The notes under the pieces were generated by a model. The model was not told where the DNA came from and made no database searches. It saw only the letters and a program-made list of their open reading frames with translations. This document shows positions 22,688-31,803 of a stretch of 64,000 nt of DNA, piece after piece. The stretch is from contig NZ_AUGV01000004.1 in assembly GCF_000422845.1 (NCBI RefSeq), positions 186,001 through 250,000 on the forward strand, written 5' to 3'. A program made the translations under genes and the position numbers. Within the stretch, counting starts at the first letter, position 1. Each line of letters starts with the position of its first letter. This DNA is from Oceanobacter kriegii DSM 6294 (GTDB lineage: Bacteria; Pseudomonadota; Gammaproteobacteria; Pseudomonadales; Oceanobacteraceae).

Positions 22688-23290
22688 ATGACCAACGATC
22701 GCCACAGCATTGCAGGACAAGCACACCCTGAAAATCAGGAGATGGACTGGAGCCAGGTTGGAGAAACCATGGCCATGCTGGCACTGGCGGTCGCCCAAAT
22801 AGAGACCTCTCTTAACGAAGGGGGCCAATCCATCGACAAGCTCTCCACCAACTTCACCGCCATGGCAGACAACACCCGCCGCATTCTGCAGATTACTGAA
22901 ACAGAATCGAACCAGATCGAAGAACCTGCCGCCAGCACCATCAAAAGCGAGATCCATCAGATCGCCTCGCAGGTGAATCAGGAGATTCAGGAATCCATCA
23001 TTGCCTTTCAATTCTACGATCGCCTCAGCCAACGCCTGGATCACGTATCCCACAGCCTGGAACAAGTCGGACACCTGATGGCCGACAGCGGCGAGCGCTA
23101 CCAACCAAACTCATGGAAAGCGCTACAACTGAAGATCAAAGGTTTTTACACCATGGAAGCTGAGCGCATCATGTTTGAACACATTATGGCAGGTCACAGC
23201 GTGAGCCAGGCATTGGAAATCTACCGCCACCATTTCGAACAGAGCGCCAACGATGACTTTGGCACCGAGGACGAAATCGAGCTGTTCTAA
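22688..23290 (+). CDS. Small helical protein with a CheZ-like D-x3-Q motif
   Basis: A 200-residue, mostly alpha-helical, acidic soluble protein. The segment IIAFQFYDRLSQRLDHVSHSL (residues 104-124) resembles the phosphatase helix of CheZ, whose catalytic pair is Asp-x3-Gln; here D111 and Q115 have the right spacing. CheZ dephosphorylates CheY-P to reset the flagellar motor. There is no clear C-terminal CheY-binding peptide of the E. coli kind, although the chain ends in an acidic DDFGTEDEIELF. A cheV gene lies 1 kb away, which supports a chemotaxis-related role. Alternatively it could be a helical chemotaxis accessory protein without catalysis. Homology to CheZ is inference from one motif. 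Confidence 0.6.
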   Translation: MTNDRHSIAGQAHPENQEMDWSQVGETMAMLALAVAQIETSLNEGGQSIDKLSTNFTAMADNTRRILQITETESNQIEEPAASTIKSEIHQIASQVNQEIQESIIAFQFYDRLSQRLDHVSHSLEQVGHLMADSGERYQPNSWKALQLKIKGFYTMEAERIMFEHIMAGHSVSQALEIYRHHFEQSANDDFGTEDEIELF

Positions 23291-23321
23291 AGTCCCTTGC
23301 ACCCACATATTTCTGACCAGC

Positions 23322-23353
23322 AAACAAAAACGGGAAGCGCAGTGCTTCCCGTT
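23322..23353 (-). terminator. Terminator after the MOSC gene
   Basis: AACGGGAAGC / GCTTCCCGTT stem with a five-base loop and a T5 run on the minus strand, located between two convergent genes. Confidence 0.8.
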
Positions 23354-23400
23354 CGATAAACTTCATTGCCAGCCGATCAATCAAGCCGACAGCAAAGTTC

Positions 23401-24255
23401 TTATTTCACCGCGCTAAACACCATCCCCACCTGCAATGCATCGATGCTACGCACAACGGCATTCTGACCAAATACAATCCCCTTATCAGACAGGCACAGT
23501 GCCTTCAACGCTGCTACAACGTCCGGCTGTTTCTCAAGCGAGTCGATATCACGCGTCGGAATCACACACCGGGTACAAGGCTTCAGGCACAACAAGGCAG
23601 CATCGGACTGCTCACCATCCACAACGTCCATGCGGCGCCAATCAAGCTCAGCAAAAGCGGCATCCCCAGCCACCACAACATTGGGACGAAAACGCAACAT
23701 ATCGATGGTTAAACCCGCCTCTGATGACAACGCCGCCAAAGACTCTTCCGTGCACACCAACAAAGGAAACCCATCCGCAAAAGCCACGAGGTCTTGCTCC
23801 GCTGCTCGCTCAGGGTCTACCTGCCGATCAATATTTGCCGGCATATACACCAACCGCGCGTCGCGTCCCAGCACAGTCGTTAGCCAATCACCCACTTCAT
23901 CACCACAATCCAGCGCCGAAACCTCATCCCCCCAGACCGTCACCTGACGCGACTGCCAAGACGACTGCTGATTCAAGTCGATATCACAAGCGCCATAACT
24001 GGAATTAGCAGTGGAACCGGTAGCAGAGAGAGGGCCAGCCAGAGATAACCTTAACCCATTTTCCAGCAACTCGGTTTGAATATGAGCCATCAAGGGTAGT
24101 TGGCGCTGGGTCAGGAACTTGCCTTCGGGCGAGACAACCATAAAGCGACGATCGTGCAGAGGGCCCTGTCGATCAAATTCAATGCGATCAACTTCAATTC
24201 CAGCACAGGATTTAACCGGATAAATAAACAGGCGGGTGACAGTGAGATCAGTCAA
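23401..24255 (-). CDS. MOSC domain protein with N-terminal beta-barrel (YcbX-like)
   Basis: The 284 residues comprise the MOSC N-terminal barrel domain at 1-110 (RLFIYPVKSCAGIEVDRIEFDRQGPLHDRRFMVV) and the C-terminal MOSC domain at 130-280. The latter contains KPCTRCVIPTRDID with the cysteine expected to bind molybdenum cofactor sulfur. Related proteins (YcbX, mARC) reduce N-hydroxylated compounds with Moco. It lacks the C-terminal ferredoxin domain of full YcbX, so it would need a separate electron donor. The start is TTG: no nearer ATG preserves the barrel domain. Its GGAG ribosome site lies inside a hairpin arm (see the 24262-24295 entry). It is downstream of cheV on the same strand. Confidence 0.88.
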   Translation of the reverse strand: MTDLTVTRLFIYPVKSCAGIEVDRIEFDRQGPLHDRRFMVVSPEGKFLTQRQLPLMAHIQTELLENGLRLSLAGPLSATGSTANSSYGACDIDLNQQSSWQSRQVTVWGDEVSALDCGDEVGDWLTTVLGRDARLVYMPANIDRQVDPERAAEQDLVAFADGFPLLVCTEESLAALSSEAGLTIDMLRFRPNVVVAGDAAFAELDWRRMDVVDGEQSDAALLCLKPCTRCVIPTRDIDSLEKQPDVVAALKALCLSDKGIVFGQNAVVRSIDALQVGMVFSAVK

Positions 24256-24261
24256 GGGAGA

Positions 24262-24295
24262 CTCCAGCTTCCACAGGAATTAGTCGAAGCTGGAG
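24262..24295 (-). promoter_or_regulatory. Hairpin covering the ribosome site of the MOSC gene
   Basis: Perfect nine-base inverted repeat CTCCAGCTT / AAGCTGGAG with a 16-base spacer. In the minus-strand transcript the downstream arm contains the GGAG that lies six bases before the TTG start of the MOSC gene. If folded it would block ribosome access, or it may serve as the 3' hairpin of the cheV message. Confidence 0.5.
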
Positions 24296-24340
24296 CTTAG
24301 CGGTTTTGGCGCTGTAAGACCAAACCGTGAAAACGAACAA

Positions 24341-25276
24341 TTAGCCCATGAAGCGCTTACGCAACAGACTTTGCACTTCGGTGGCCATTTGGTGCGGAGC
24401 AAATTTCGACAGGAAGCCATCACAACCCACTTTTTGCACCATCGCCTTGTTGAAATTACCTGACAGCGAGGTGTGCAACACGATGATCAGCTCTTTCAGC
24501 ACAGGGTCCCTTCGCACTTCGGTCGTGAGCATGTAACCGTCCATTTCCGGCATTTCAGCATCGGTGATGATCATGGCAATGTCATTATCGATGTCCATGC
24601 CAGACTCCTTCCAGTGCATCAGCTGATGATAAGCCTCAAGACCGTTACTGGCCTCAACAATCTCCAGACCCATTGGAGTGAGTACTTGCTTCATCTGCCC
24701 CAGAGCCACTTTGGAATCGTCGACGATGAGGATCTTTTTACCGCGAATCACCGCCAGCAAGTCGTTTTCGTAAATATCATCGGAAAGCTGGGTATCGTAT
24801 GGATTGATTTCTGCCAACACTTTCTCAACATCAATCACTTCCACAATTTTCTCATCGATACGGGTAATGGCTGTCAGATAATGCTGACGCCCTGCCCCAC
24901 CAGGCGGCGGCAGGATTTCATTCCAGTTCATATTCACAATACGATCGACACCACCCACCAGAAACGCCTGAACCGTCATGTTGTATTCCGTCACAATGAT
25001 AGTGGCGTCGACATCATCCACCTTCAAAGGCCCCATCTGGATGGCCTGACGCAAATCCACCACTGGCACGGTCTGGCCACGCAGGTGAGTGACACCGCGA
25101 ACCACAGGATGGCAGTCTGGCAGTGCCGTCAACTTGGGAAGCCGCATCACCTCCTGCACCTTGAAGACATTGATGGCGAAGTGTTGCCGACCACCGAGAT
25201 GGAACAGCAGAATCTCGAGGCGATTCTGGCCAACCAATTTGGTTCTGGCATCAACACTGCTCAGTACGCCGCTCAT
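24341..25276 (-). CDS. cheV: Chemotaxis coupling protein CheV (CheW-receiver fusion)
   Basis: A 311-residue protein with a CheW-like domain at residues 15-165 (LEILLFHLGGRQHFAINVFKVQEVMRLP) and a CheY-like receiver at 180-305 (KKILIVDDSKVALGQMKQVL, with the phospho-acceptor Asp in AMIITDAEMPEMDGYML). CheV couples receptors to CheA and is thought to act as a phosphate sink or adaptation factor. The start at 25276 is chosen by a GGAG six bases upstream; the longer frame from 25354 adds 26 residues unlike the family. No cheA or receptor gene is adjacent. Confidence 0.95.
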   Translation of the reverse strand: MSGVLSSVDARTKLVGQNRLEILLFHLGGRQHFAINVFKVQEVMRLPKLTALPDCHPVVRGVTHLRGQTVPVVDLRQAIQMGPLKVDDVDATIIVTEYNMTVQAFLVGGVDRIVNMNWNEILPPPGGAGRQHYLTAITRIDEKIVEVIDVEKVLAEINPYDTQLSDDIYENDLLAVIRGKKILIVDDSKVALGQMKQVLTPMGLEIVEASNGLEAYHQLMHWKESGMDIDNDIAMIITDAEMPEMDGYMLTTEVRRDPVLKELIIVLHTSLSGNFNKAMVQKVGCDGFLSKFAPHQMATEVQSLLRKRFMG

Positions 25277-25608
25277 AAAAAGCTCCAGCTGTAGACTCTT
25301 ATAAAAGGTGTATGTATTCCCCCTGCACTGCACATCCCACCCGGGGTGGTGCATGTGTCATTTGCCGTCATTGGCGTTTTCGAGCAGCAATTCACAACCT
25401 GATAGCGCATAAGACGCACTTCGAGGTCGGCCATTACGCCCAAAGCCAGTTACAATCGGGCACCGCGGAAGCCAGCATCCGCTCAGGATCATGCAGGTTT
25501 AAATAGATACTCCCTGAAGTGTAGACAACCCCGAGCAAACTGCATGAGTCGGCTACACTCTAATTTACCAGCGGGCCAAACGGCCGCTTTGCAGTTCAGG
25601 ATGAGAGA

Positions 25609-26838
25609 ATGATTGATAGCCAGGTCCCCCTGTTGGCGCGCCAGCCGATACTCGACAAGCATCAGAAAACCGTCGGCTATGAGCTACTCAGCAGACCCGT
25701 GCCCAACGCCACTCCTGACTGGCAGGATTCTCACGGCGACCAGGCAACCAGCGAAGTCATCATCAATGCCTTTAACGATCTCGGCATCGAAAACGTCACG
25801 GGTGGCCTGCCCGCGTTTGTGAATTTCACCCAATACTGGCTGGAGAACCCACCAATCCTTGGCTGCAAGTACGTCGTTGCAGAGCTGCTGGAACACCTTG
25901 AGTTGACCGACACCCAGGCCGACCACATTCGTAACCTGCGTGAACAAGGGTTCCAGATCGCCCTCGACGACTTCACCGGCGGCACCATTCCCGCAGCCAT
26001 TCTGGAATTGGTCGACATCATCAAGGTAGACCTGATGGCACTGGACAACATAGAGCAGCTGCGCGACATCATGGCCGCCAACCAGCGCCCCGGCTTAAAG
26101 TGGCTGGCCGAGAAAGTCGAAACCCGCGAGGAATTCGAGTTTTGCACCCAGTCCGGTTGCGACCTGTTCCAGGGTTTCTTCTTTGCCAAACCCGACGTGA
26201 TGTACGGCAAGAAGATTCCCGACAACAAACTCACGGTACTGAAGCTATTGCGGGTACTGAACAACCCGGACAGCGAAGTCGACGAACTGACCCGAGTGAT
26301 TCAGGCCGACCCTCAAATCAGCTCGCGTATCTTGCAAATGGTTAACGCACCCGCGTTTGCCCCTGCCAGTGAAATCACGTCCATCACCCGTGCCGTGATG
26401 ACCATGGGGCTGGATCGCCTCAAGTCCTGGTCCAATATGCTGGCGCTTGGCCAGCTGGACGACAAGCCCGTCGCCTTGCAGGAACAAGCCGTCACCCGCG
26501 CCTGCCTCGCCCGCCAATTGGCCGAACTGTGGCCAGACATGGACAAGGAAACCGCATTCACCGTTGGGCTGTTTTCGTTACTGGACGCCTTTGTCGACGT
26601 GCCATTAAAAGTGCTGTGCGAGAAACTGCACCTGCCTGCCATGATCAGCGAAGCGCTGCTCAACAACAGTGGTGAGTTAGGAGAAATGTTGAATGTGATC
26701 ACCCGTCTGGAACAGGCGGACTGGTCATCACTGGACTGGGCCGCACTGGAACAGCGAGGCCTCAGCTCACAGGAAGTTTCGCTGGCCTACTATGACGCCC
26801 TGATTGATGCCCGCGACCTGATCAGTTCGCAGCAATAA
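25609..26838 (+). CDS. EAL-HDOD signalling protein (YuxH/CdgJ-like)
   Basis: The 409 residues comprise an EAL domain at 1-195 and an HDOD domain at 200-390. In the EAL part the E of YELL, the N of VNFT, the E of VAELLE, the paired D of LDDFTGG, the K of IIKVD, the E of LAEKVE and the Q of DLFQGF are kept, although the surrounding motifs differ from canonical EAL/DDFGTG/EGVE. Cyclic-di-GMP hydrolysis cannot be excluded. HDOD domains are HD-like but non-catalytic protein-interaction modules. CdgJ-type proteins affect motility and biofilm, and the neighbouring cheV gene fits that theme. The 332-base spacer before it (25277-25608) holds the divergent promoters, but I see no clear motif there. Confidence 0.9.
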   Translation: MIDSQVPLLARQPILDKHQKTVGYELLSRPVPNATPDWQDSHGDQATSEVIINAFNDLGIENVTGGLPAFVNFTQYWLENPPILGCKYVVAELLEHLELTDTQADHIRNLREQGFQIALDDFTGGTIPAAILELVDIIKVDLMALDNIEQLRDIMAANQRPGLKWLAEKVETREEFEFCTQSGCDLFQGFFFAKPDVMYGKKIPDNKLTVLKLLRVLNNPDSEVDELTRVIQADPQISSRILQMVNAPAFAPASEITSITRAVMTMGLDRLKSWSNMLALGQLDDKPVALQEQAVTRACLARQLAELWPDMDKETAFTVGLFSLLDAFVDVPLKVLCEKLHLPAMISEALLNNSGELGEMLNVITRLEQADWSSLDWAALEQRGLSSQEVSLAYYDALIDARDLISSQQ

Positions 26839-27904
26839 CGTCTGTGCGACCCAACCGTGTGAGCAATTGCTCACACACGCGTGCCGGACTGATTTCCTGA
26901 TAGCAAGGCGGTTCCACCTCGCCCTCACCCGGGTTCAGACACTTGCGCGACAGGCACGGTGCGCAGTGGTATTCACTCGCCAGCACTTCCATTTCAGGCC
27001 CCAGCGCTCCTGTCAGACTGCTATCCGTTGAGCCATAAATGGCCACTGCCGGAACCTCCAGCGCTGCTGCGACATGACACAAGCCGGTATCCACACCTAC
27101 AATGGCTTCAGCGTATGCCAACCAGGCCGTCAATTCGTTGAGGCCCATTTTCGGCAGTACATCGGCCCCTTCAATGCCTTCGGCAATTCGAATCGCACGC
27201 TCGTGCTCTTCGTCATTACCCCACGGCAACACCACCTTACGCCCTTGATCGACAGCCTGCTGCGCCAGAGTTTTCCAGTAGCTTTCCGGCCACAACTTGG
27301 TAACCCAGGTTGTCCCGTGCAAAAACAGCCAATAATTGCCCTCAATGTTCGGACGCTGCCAACGGCTACGATCAACGCCATAGCTGAATTCAAGCTCTTC
27401 GCATTGGTAATCGAACACCTTGCCAAACAAGTCACGCAACCGATGAATGGCATGTCGCCCTTTGGCTACCGGATACTTCTGTCCATAGGCCAGCGCCGCT
27501 AACGATTCCCGCGCACTGTGTTTATCCAATCCGGCCTTGCGTTGCTTATCGGTTTTCACCAACGACGTGATCATGGCACTTTTCAGCAACCCTTGGGCGT
27601 CCAGCACCAGGTCATATTGTTCACCATTGAGCTGCTGGCGAAACTCGGCAATTTCCGCCCGGTGTTTGGCACTGAACAGCTGCTTGCGCCAACGTCGCCA
27701 GGCAACCGGAATCACCTTTCGCACCGCCGGGTGCCAGGCCGGGATCGCCGCAAAACCTTCTTCTACCACCCAGTCCACGGTTAGCCCCGGCACACTGCGC
27801 CAGGCATCTTCCAGTGCCGGCAAGGTATGAAACACATCCCCCAGCGAAGAAGTTTTAATCAACAAGACTTTAAAAGAAGGAGTTTCTGAAGCGACCACAA
27901 GCAT
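26822..27904 (-). CDS. waaC: Lipopolysaccharide heptosyltransferase I
   Basis: GT9-family enzyme (360 aa) that adds the first L-glycero-D-manno-heptose to Kdo of the LPS inner core. The N-terminal KVLLIKTSSLGDVFHTLPAL is the hallmark of the family; LVLDAQGLLKSAMIT and VVGVDTGLCHVAAAL-like VGVDTGLCHVAAALEVP follow, the latter in the ADP-heptose site. It overlaps the convergent EAL-HDOD gene by 17 bases, so no terminator fits between them. It faces away from the flippase-like gene. Confidence 0.94.
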   Translation of the reverse strand: MLVVASETPSFKVLLIKTSSLGDVFHTLPALEDAWRSVPGLTVDWVVEEGFAAIPAWHPAVRKVIPVAWRRWRKQLFSAKHRAEIAEFRQQLNGEQYDLVLDAQGLLKSAMITSLVKTDKQRKAGLDKHSARESLAALAYGQKYPVAKGRHAIHRLRDLFGKVFDYQCEELEFSYGVDRSRWQRPNIEGNYWLFLHGTTWVTKLWPESYWKTLAQQAVDQGRKVVLPWGNDEEHERAIRIAEGIEGADVLPKMGLNELTAWLAYAEAIVGVDTGLCHVAAALEVPAVAIYGSTDSSLTGALGPEMEVLASEYHCAPCLSRKCLNPGEGEVEPPCYQEISPARVCEQLLTRLGRTDVIAAN

Positions 27905-28041
27905 GTATCCGGTTTTTGTTAGCGCGGACGTTACCCAAGCCTGACCATGGATGCAACGCTTGACTTTAAACGGTACGAGGGCAAGTATCCGCAGCCGTTC
28001 CCTTCAACTGTGACTGCGGTCATTCTGGTCTTGAGAGCCCA

Positions 28042-28968
28042 ATGCTGATATCCTGGAAATTCTGGCTGAGCCTGCTGATTTTCATCGCCTTTATTGTCCT
28101 TGTTGAACAAAGCTACGGCTGGTCTGCTGTCCTGCTGAGCTGGCAGTCCATTGCGCCACAAGCCTTGCTGGCCGCGGTTGCCCTGATGGCCGCCAGCTAC
28201 CTGTTACGAGCCGCACGCTTCTATGACTTTTTTCATCAGTATTGCCGGGGGCATTTCTGGCAACTGACCCGCGTCACCGTCATTCACAATTTTCTGAACA
28301 ACATGCTGCCAATGCGCAGTGGTGAGGTCAGCTTCCCTCTATTAATGAAGCAACAGTTTGATTGCCCGGCCCGTCACTCAGCCCCGGCACTGCTGTGGCT
28401 GCGACTGCTCGACCTGTACGCCTTGATTGTGCTGTCGGTATGGACCCTGAAGAGCCAACTGGCGCAATTGACCGGCCTGACGGAAAACGTAATCTGGACA
28501 CTGCAAATCCTGCTGCTGGCCTGCCCGCTTGTCATTCTGCCGCTGCAAAACCTGATCATCGGATGGCTGGAGAACCACAACTCCGGCAAGCTGAACAAGA
28601 TTGCCGACCTGATGGCAGCTCTGCCACGCTCCCCATGGCCCTTTATTCGTGCCTTTGGCTGGACCTTGTTCAACTGGTCCTTGAAGGTGGCGGTTTACGC
28701 TTGGTTATTGCAGCAGTTCATCGGCATTCCTTTCAATCATGCCTGGGTTGGCGCAAGCACCGGTGAGCTGAGCTCGGTGCTGCCTATTCACGGTGTTGCC
28801 GGTGCTGGCACCTACGAAGCCGGGGTCGTCGCGGGACTGGTACTGTGGGCCACCGATGCCAAAGCCGCCCTGGCCGGTGCGGTCAACCTGCATCTGTTTG
28901 TACTCGGCTGCACCTTGTTGCTGACCACCCTGATGACGGTTCTGATTCCCCGACGCCCGAAACCTTAA
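28042..28968 (+). CDS. Flippase-like integral membrane protein (UPF0104/YbhN, LPG synthase TM family)
   Basis: A 308-residue protein with about seven to eight transmembrane helices. The motif LRAARFYDFFH...HNFLNNMLPMRSGEVSFPLLM is typical of the AglD/YbhN/MprF membrane region, where the R-x-G-E segment is conserved. The family is linked to transport of isoprenoid- or phospholipid-linked molecules across the membrane. Downstream genes encode a GT2, an ArnT-like GT39 and a PAP2 phosphatase, so it probably acts in the same lipid-linked sugar pathway. The substrate is unknown. Confidence 0.85.
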   Translation: MLISWKFWLSLLIFIAFIVLVEQSYGWSAVLLSWQSIAPQALLAAVALMAASYLLRAARFYDFFHQYCRGHFWQLTRVTVIHNFLNNMLPMRSGEVSFPLLMKQQFDCPARHSAPALLWLRLLDLYALIVLSVWTLKSQLAQLTGLTENVIWTLQILLLACPLVILPLQNLIIGWLENHNSGKLNKIADLMAALPRSPWPFIRAFGWTLFNWSLKVAVYAWLLQQFIGIPFNHAWVGASTGELSSVLPIHGVAGAGTYEAGVVAGLVLWATDAKAALAGAVNLHLFVLGCTLLLTTLMTVLIPRRPKP

Positions 28969-29054
28969 CCGCCCTGGAACCTTCATCGCCCCGAAAGATC
29001 CATTAGCGGCACCGCTGCAACATTGCGTCAGTTTTAACGCTGCACGCTTTTGGG

Positions 29055-29060
29055 TATTAT
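29055..29060 (+). promoter_or_regulatory. Candidate -10 box for the GT2-GT39-PAP2 genes
   Basis: TATTAT with a weak -35 (TTTAAC, 16 bases upstream). A start near 29067 would leave too short a leader for the ATG at 29077 and supports the GTG start at 29101. Confidence 0.35.
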
Positions 29061-29100
29061 CCAGCGCGTTTCCTATATGATTTTTCAGAGTGGTATCCCT

Positions 29101-30177
29101 GTGACAGAGAACACCAAGCCGTCCTTGTCGATTGTTATTCCGATGTTCAATGAAATCGACAACGTCGGCCCAATGATTTCCCGCGTGCATGAAGCCCTGG
29201 ACGACTACCAAGGTCCATGGGAACTGCTGGTCGTTGACGACGGCAGTACCGATGGCACGCCACAGGCGCTGCGTCGCCAATCTGAAGAACGCGGCAGTCA
29301 TGTTCGTGTGGTTGAGCTGCGTCGCAACTTCGGCCAAACCGCGGCCATGCAGGCGGGTATCGATGAAGCCCGTGGTGAACTGATCGCGACACTGGATGGC
29401 GACCTGCAAAACGATCCAAAAGACATTCCTCGCATGGTCGACCACCTGATCGAGAAAGACCTCGACCTGTTGACCGGCTGGCGTAAAAACCGCAAGGACG
29501 ACCTGGTAATGCGCAAGATTCCTTCGCGCATTGCCAACCGCCTGATTGGCAAGATCACCGGCGTACGCATCAACGACTACGGCTGCTCCCTGAAGGTATA
29601 CCGCTCCTCGGTTATCAAGCAGGTACGCCTGTACGGTGAAATGCACCGCTTTATTCCGGCCTGGGTGGCTGCGGTTGTACCACCAAGCCGCATTGGCGAG
29701 ATCGTGGTTGACCACCATGCGCGTACCGCAGGCACCTCCAAGTACGGCATTTCCCGCACCTTCCGGGTTATTCTGGATTTGCTGTCGGTCTACTTCTTCA
29801 TGCGTTACCGCGCCCGTCCTGGTCACTTTTTTGGCATGATCGGCCTGACCATGGGTTCTATTGGCTCCTTGCTGATGGTGTACCTGGCCTTTGTGAAGTT
29901 TATTCTGGGTGAAGATATTGGCGGCCGACCGCTGTTCCTGATCGCAGTGGTGTGTGTCATTGCGGCGCTGCAATTCCTGACCACCGGCGTGATGTCTGAA
30001 CTTATTTCACGTACCTATTTCGAATCGTCGGCCCGCCAACAGCAATACGTGATCTACCACCGCGAAGGTGAGCCAACAGCCGATGCCGATTGGGCGAACG
30101 GGAATGGTCCGAGTTCTACATTGAAAGACGAATTCAACGACGAAGCCAACAAAGACGCCCCAACCTCCGCGAGCTGA
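29101..30177 (+). CDS. Membrane-bound glycosyltransferase family 2 (ArnC/GtrB/DPM1 type)
   Basis: A 358-residue protein. Residues 5-230 form the GT-A domain: SIVIPMFNEIDNV, VVDDGSTDGT and ATLDGDLQNDPKDIP carry the nucleotide-sugar and metal-binding aspartates. Residues 240-320 hold two transmembrane helices. Such enzymes load a sugar from a nucleotide donor onto undecaprenyl phosphate at the inner leaflet. The next gene is an ArnT-like transferase that would use the product in the periplasm. The start is uncertain: GTG 29101 is preferred, ATG 29077 is possible. Arn pathway genes such as arnA, arnB and arnD are not nearby, so the sugar need not be L-Ara4N. Confidence 0.9.
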   Translation: MTENTKPSLSIVIPMFNEIDNVGPMISRVHEALDDYQGPWELLVVDDGSTDGTPQALRRQSEERGSHVRVVELRRNFGQTAAMQAGIDEARGELIATLDGDLQNDPKDIPRMVDHLIEKDLDLLTGWRKNRKDDLVMRKIPSRIANRLIGKITGVRINDYGCSLKVYRSSVIKQVRLYGEMHRFIPAWVAAVVPPSRIGEIVVDHHARTAGTSKYGISRTFRVILDLLSVYFFMRYRARPGHFFGMIGLTMGSIGSLLMVYLAFVKFILGEDIGGRPLFLIAVVCVIAALQFLTTGVMSELISRTYFESSARQQQYVIYHREGEPTADADWANGNGPSSTLKDEFNDEANKDAPTSAS

Positions 30178-30183
30178 TACCCA

Positions 30184-31803
30184 ATGCGATTGCCCCTTCC
30201 AGCAGCCATGCCTTTTTGGCTGCTGCCCCTCATCGTGGTGCTGTTTTCATTGAACATGGGCGGCTACCTGCTGTTTGACCATGATGAAGGCGCCTTCAGT
30301 GAAGCCACCCGCGGCATGTTCGAGCGTGGCGATTTTATTACCACCTGGCTAAACGACCGGGTGCGTTTTGACAAACCCATCCTGATTTACTGGCTACAGG
30401 GCGTTTCCATGTCCCTGTTTGGCACCGAAGTGTGGGCATTCCGCTTGCCGTCGGTGCTGGCTGGCATCATCTGGTCGATGGCCACGTTCGTATTCGCACG
30501 TCACTACCTCAGCCGCGATACCGGCGTCGCTGCGGCGATGATCTGCGCCAGCGCATTGGGCATTAATGTTATTTCCCACGTAGCGACCGCCGATGCACTG
30601 CTGAATTCGGTACTGGCCTGCACCCTGCTGTTGATGTATCACCACAGTCGGCTGAGCCTGCGCGACCCTCGTGCCGGTAAAGGTGTGCTGTATGCGGTGT
30701 ACGCTTTGATGGGCATTGGCGTACTGACCAAAGGTCCGGTGGCGGTTGCCATTCCGGGTGCCGTGGCGGTGATTTTCTATCTTTGGAACGGTCAGCGTGA
30801 GGCCCTGTTGCGTGCCTTGTTCTTCGTACCAGGCTGGGTACTGTTTTTGGCCATCGCCGCACCATGGTATGTGCTGGAGTACATGGCTCAGGGGCAGGAT
30901 TTTATTAACGGCTTTTTCCTCAAGCACAACGTCAATCGCTTTAACAACGCGATGGAAGGCCACGGCGGCTCGTTGTTCTTCTACCCGCTGGTCTTACCGT
31001 TTGTTCTTGCCCCCTTTGGTCCACTGTTGCTGCGCATGCTGCCAAGCATCAAGAGTGTTACCTCTGATCCGCTGAATCGTTTCCTGTGGATCTGGTTCCT
31101 GTTTGTGCTGGTGTTGTTCAGCGCCGCCAGCACCAAGCTGCCGCATTACATTCTGTACGGCTGCACCCCACTGGTGTTGCTGATGGCCCGTCATCGCTTT
31201 GCTCTCAAGCGCCGTTGGCTGGTCGCTATTCTGCCTGCCCTGTTCTTTGCACTGTTTGCGATCTTTCCGCTGCTGTTGCCGACCATCAAGGCTAGCCTCA
31301 CCAACCCGATCGAAATTGCCACGGCAGAACGTGCTTCTCACTACATTAATACTGCCTTTGCCATCAAGGCTGCGGTGCTGGGTCTGATCGCGGTTGGCTT
31401 TATTCTGTGGCGCAAACTGGCCATCTGGAAAGGGCTGTTTCTGGCGGGTATTTGTCAGGCCATTTTCACCTGGTATGTGTTTGCTCCGGCCTTCAGCGAA
31501 GCCCAGCAGCGCCCTATTTATAACGCCGCCATGTTTGCCCGCGAGCACAATCTGCCTGTAACCACCCTGTCGATTGATACTCCGAGCTTTAACGTTTACC
31601 TCGACAAGGTCACCCCTCGACGCTCAGACCTGCCCGCTGGCCGGGTTGGTTTTGGCCGCGAAGACCGTATCGACAATCTGTCCCAATACAATGTGCTGTT
31701 TCACGAAGGACCGATTATGTTGATTCAATGGCCCGATAGCCCGGCGATGAACCCAACCGATGCTGACCAAACACACCCAACAGGAGCCCCTGATGCGCAC
31801 TGA
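30184..31803 (+). CDS. ArnT-like glycosyltransferase (GT39/PMT family, membrane)
   Basis: A 539-residue polytopic protein with about 11-12 helices. The first periplasmic loop has the acidic FDHDEGAFSEATRGM motif, comparable to the catalytic DE region of ArnT/PMT proteins, followed by FDKPILIYWLQ. It would transfer a sugar from undecaprenyl phosphate to lipid A or another envelope acceptor. It begins six bases after the GT2 stop, so they form an operon. It overlaps the next gene by 11 bases. The acceptor and sugar cannot be told from sequence. Confidence 0.88.
   Translation: MRLPLPAAMPFWLLPLIVVLFSLNMGGYLLFDHDEGAFSEATRGMFERGDFITTWLNDRVRFDKPILIYWLQGVSMSLFGTEVWAFRLPSVLAGIIWSMATFVFARHYLSRDTGVAAAMICASALGINVISHVATADALLNSVLACTLLLMYHHSRLSLRDPRAGKGVLYAVYALMGIGVLTKGPVAVAIPGAVAVIFYLWNGQREALLRALFFVPGWVLFLAIAAPWYVLEYMAQGQDFINGFFLKHNVNRFNNAMEGHGGSLFFYPLVLPFVLAPFGPLLLRMLPSIKSVTSDPLNRFLWIWFLFVLVLFSAASTKLPHYILYGCTPLVLLMARHRFALKRRWLVAILPALFFALFAIFPLLLPTIKASLTNPIEIATAERASHYINTAFAIKAAVLGLIAVGFILWRKLAIWKGLFLAGICQAIFTWYVFAPAFSEAQQRPIYNAAMFAREHNLPVTTLSIDTPSFNVYLDKVTPRRSDLPAGRVGFGREDRIDNLSQYNVLFHEGPIMLIQWPDSPAMNPTDADQTHPTGAPDAH

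Noticed and set aside
25277-25354. Longer cheV start
   Set aside because: The 26 extra residues do not fit the CheV family and the internal ATG has a better ribosome site.
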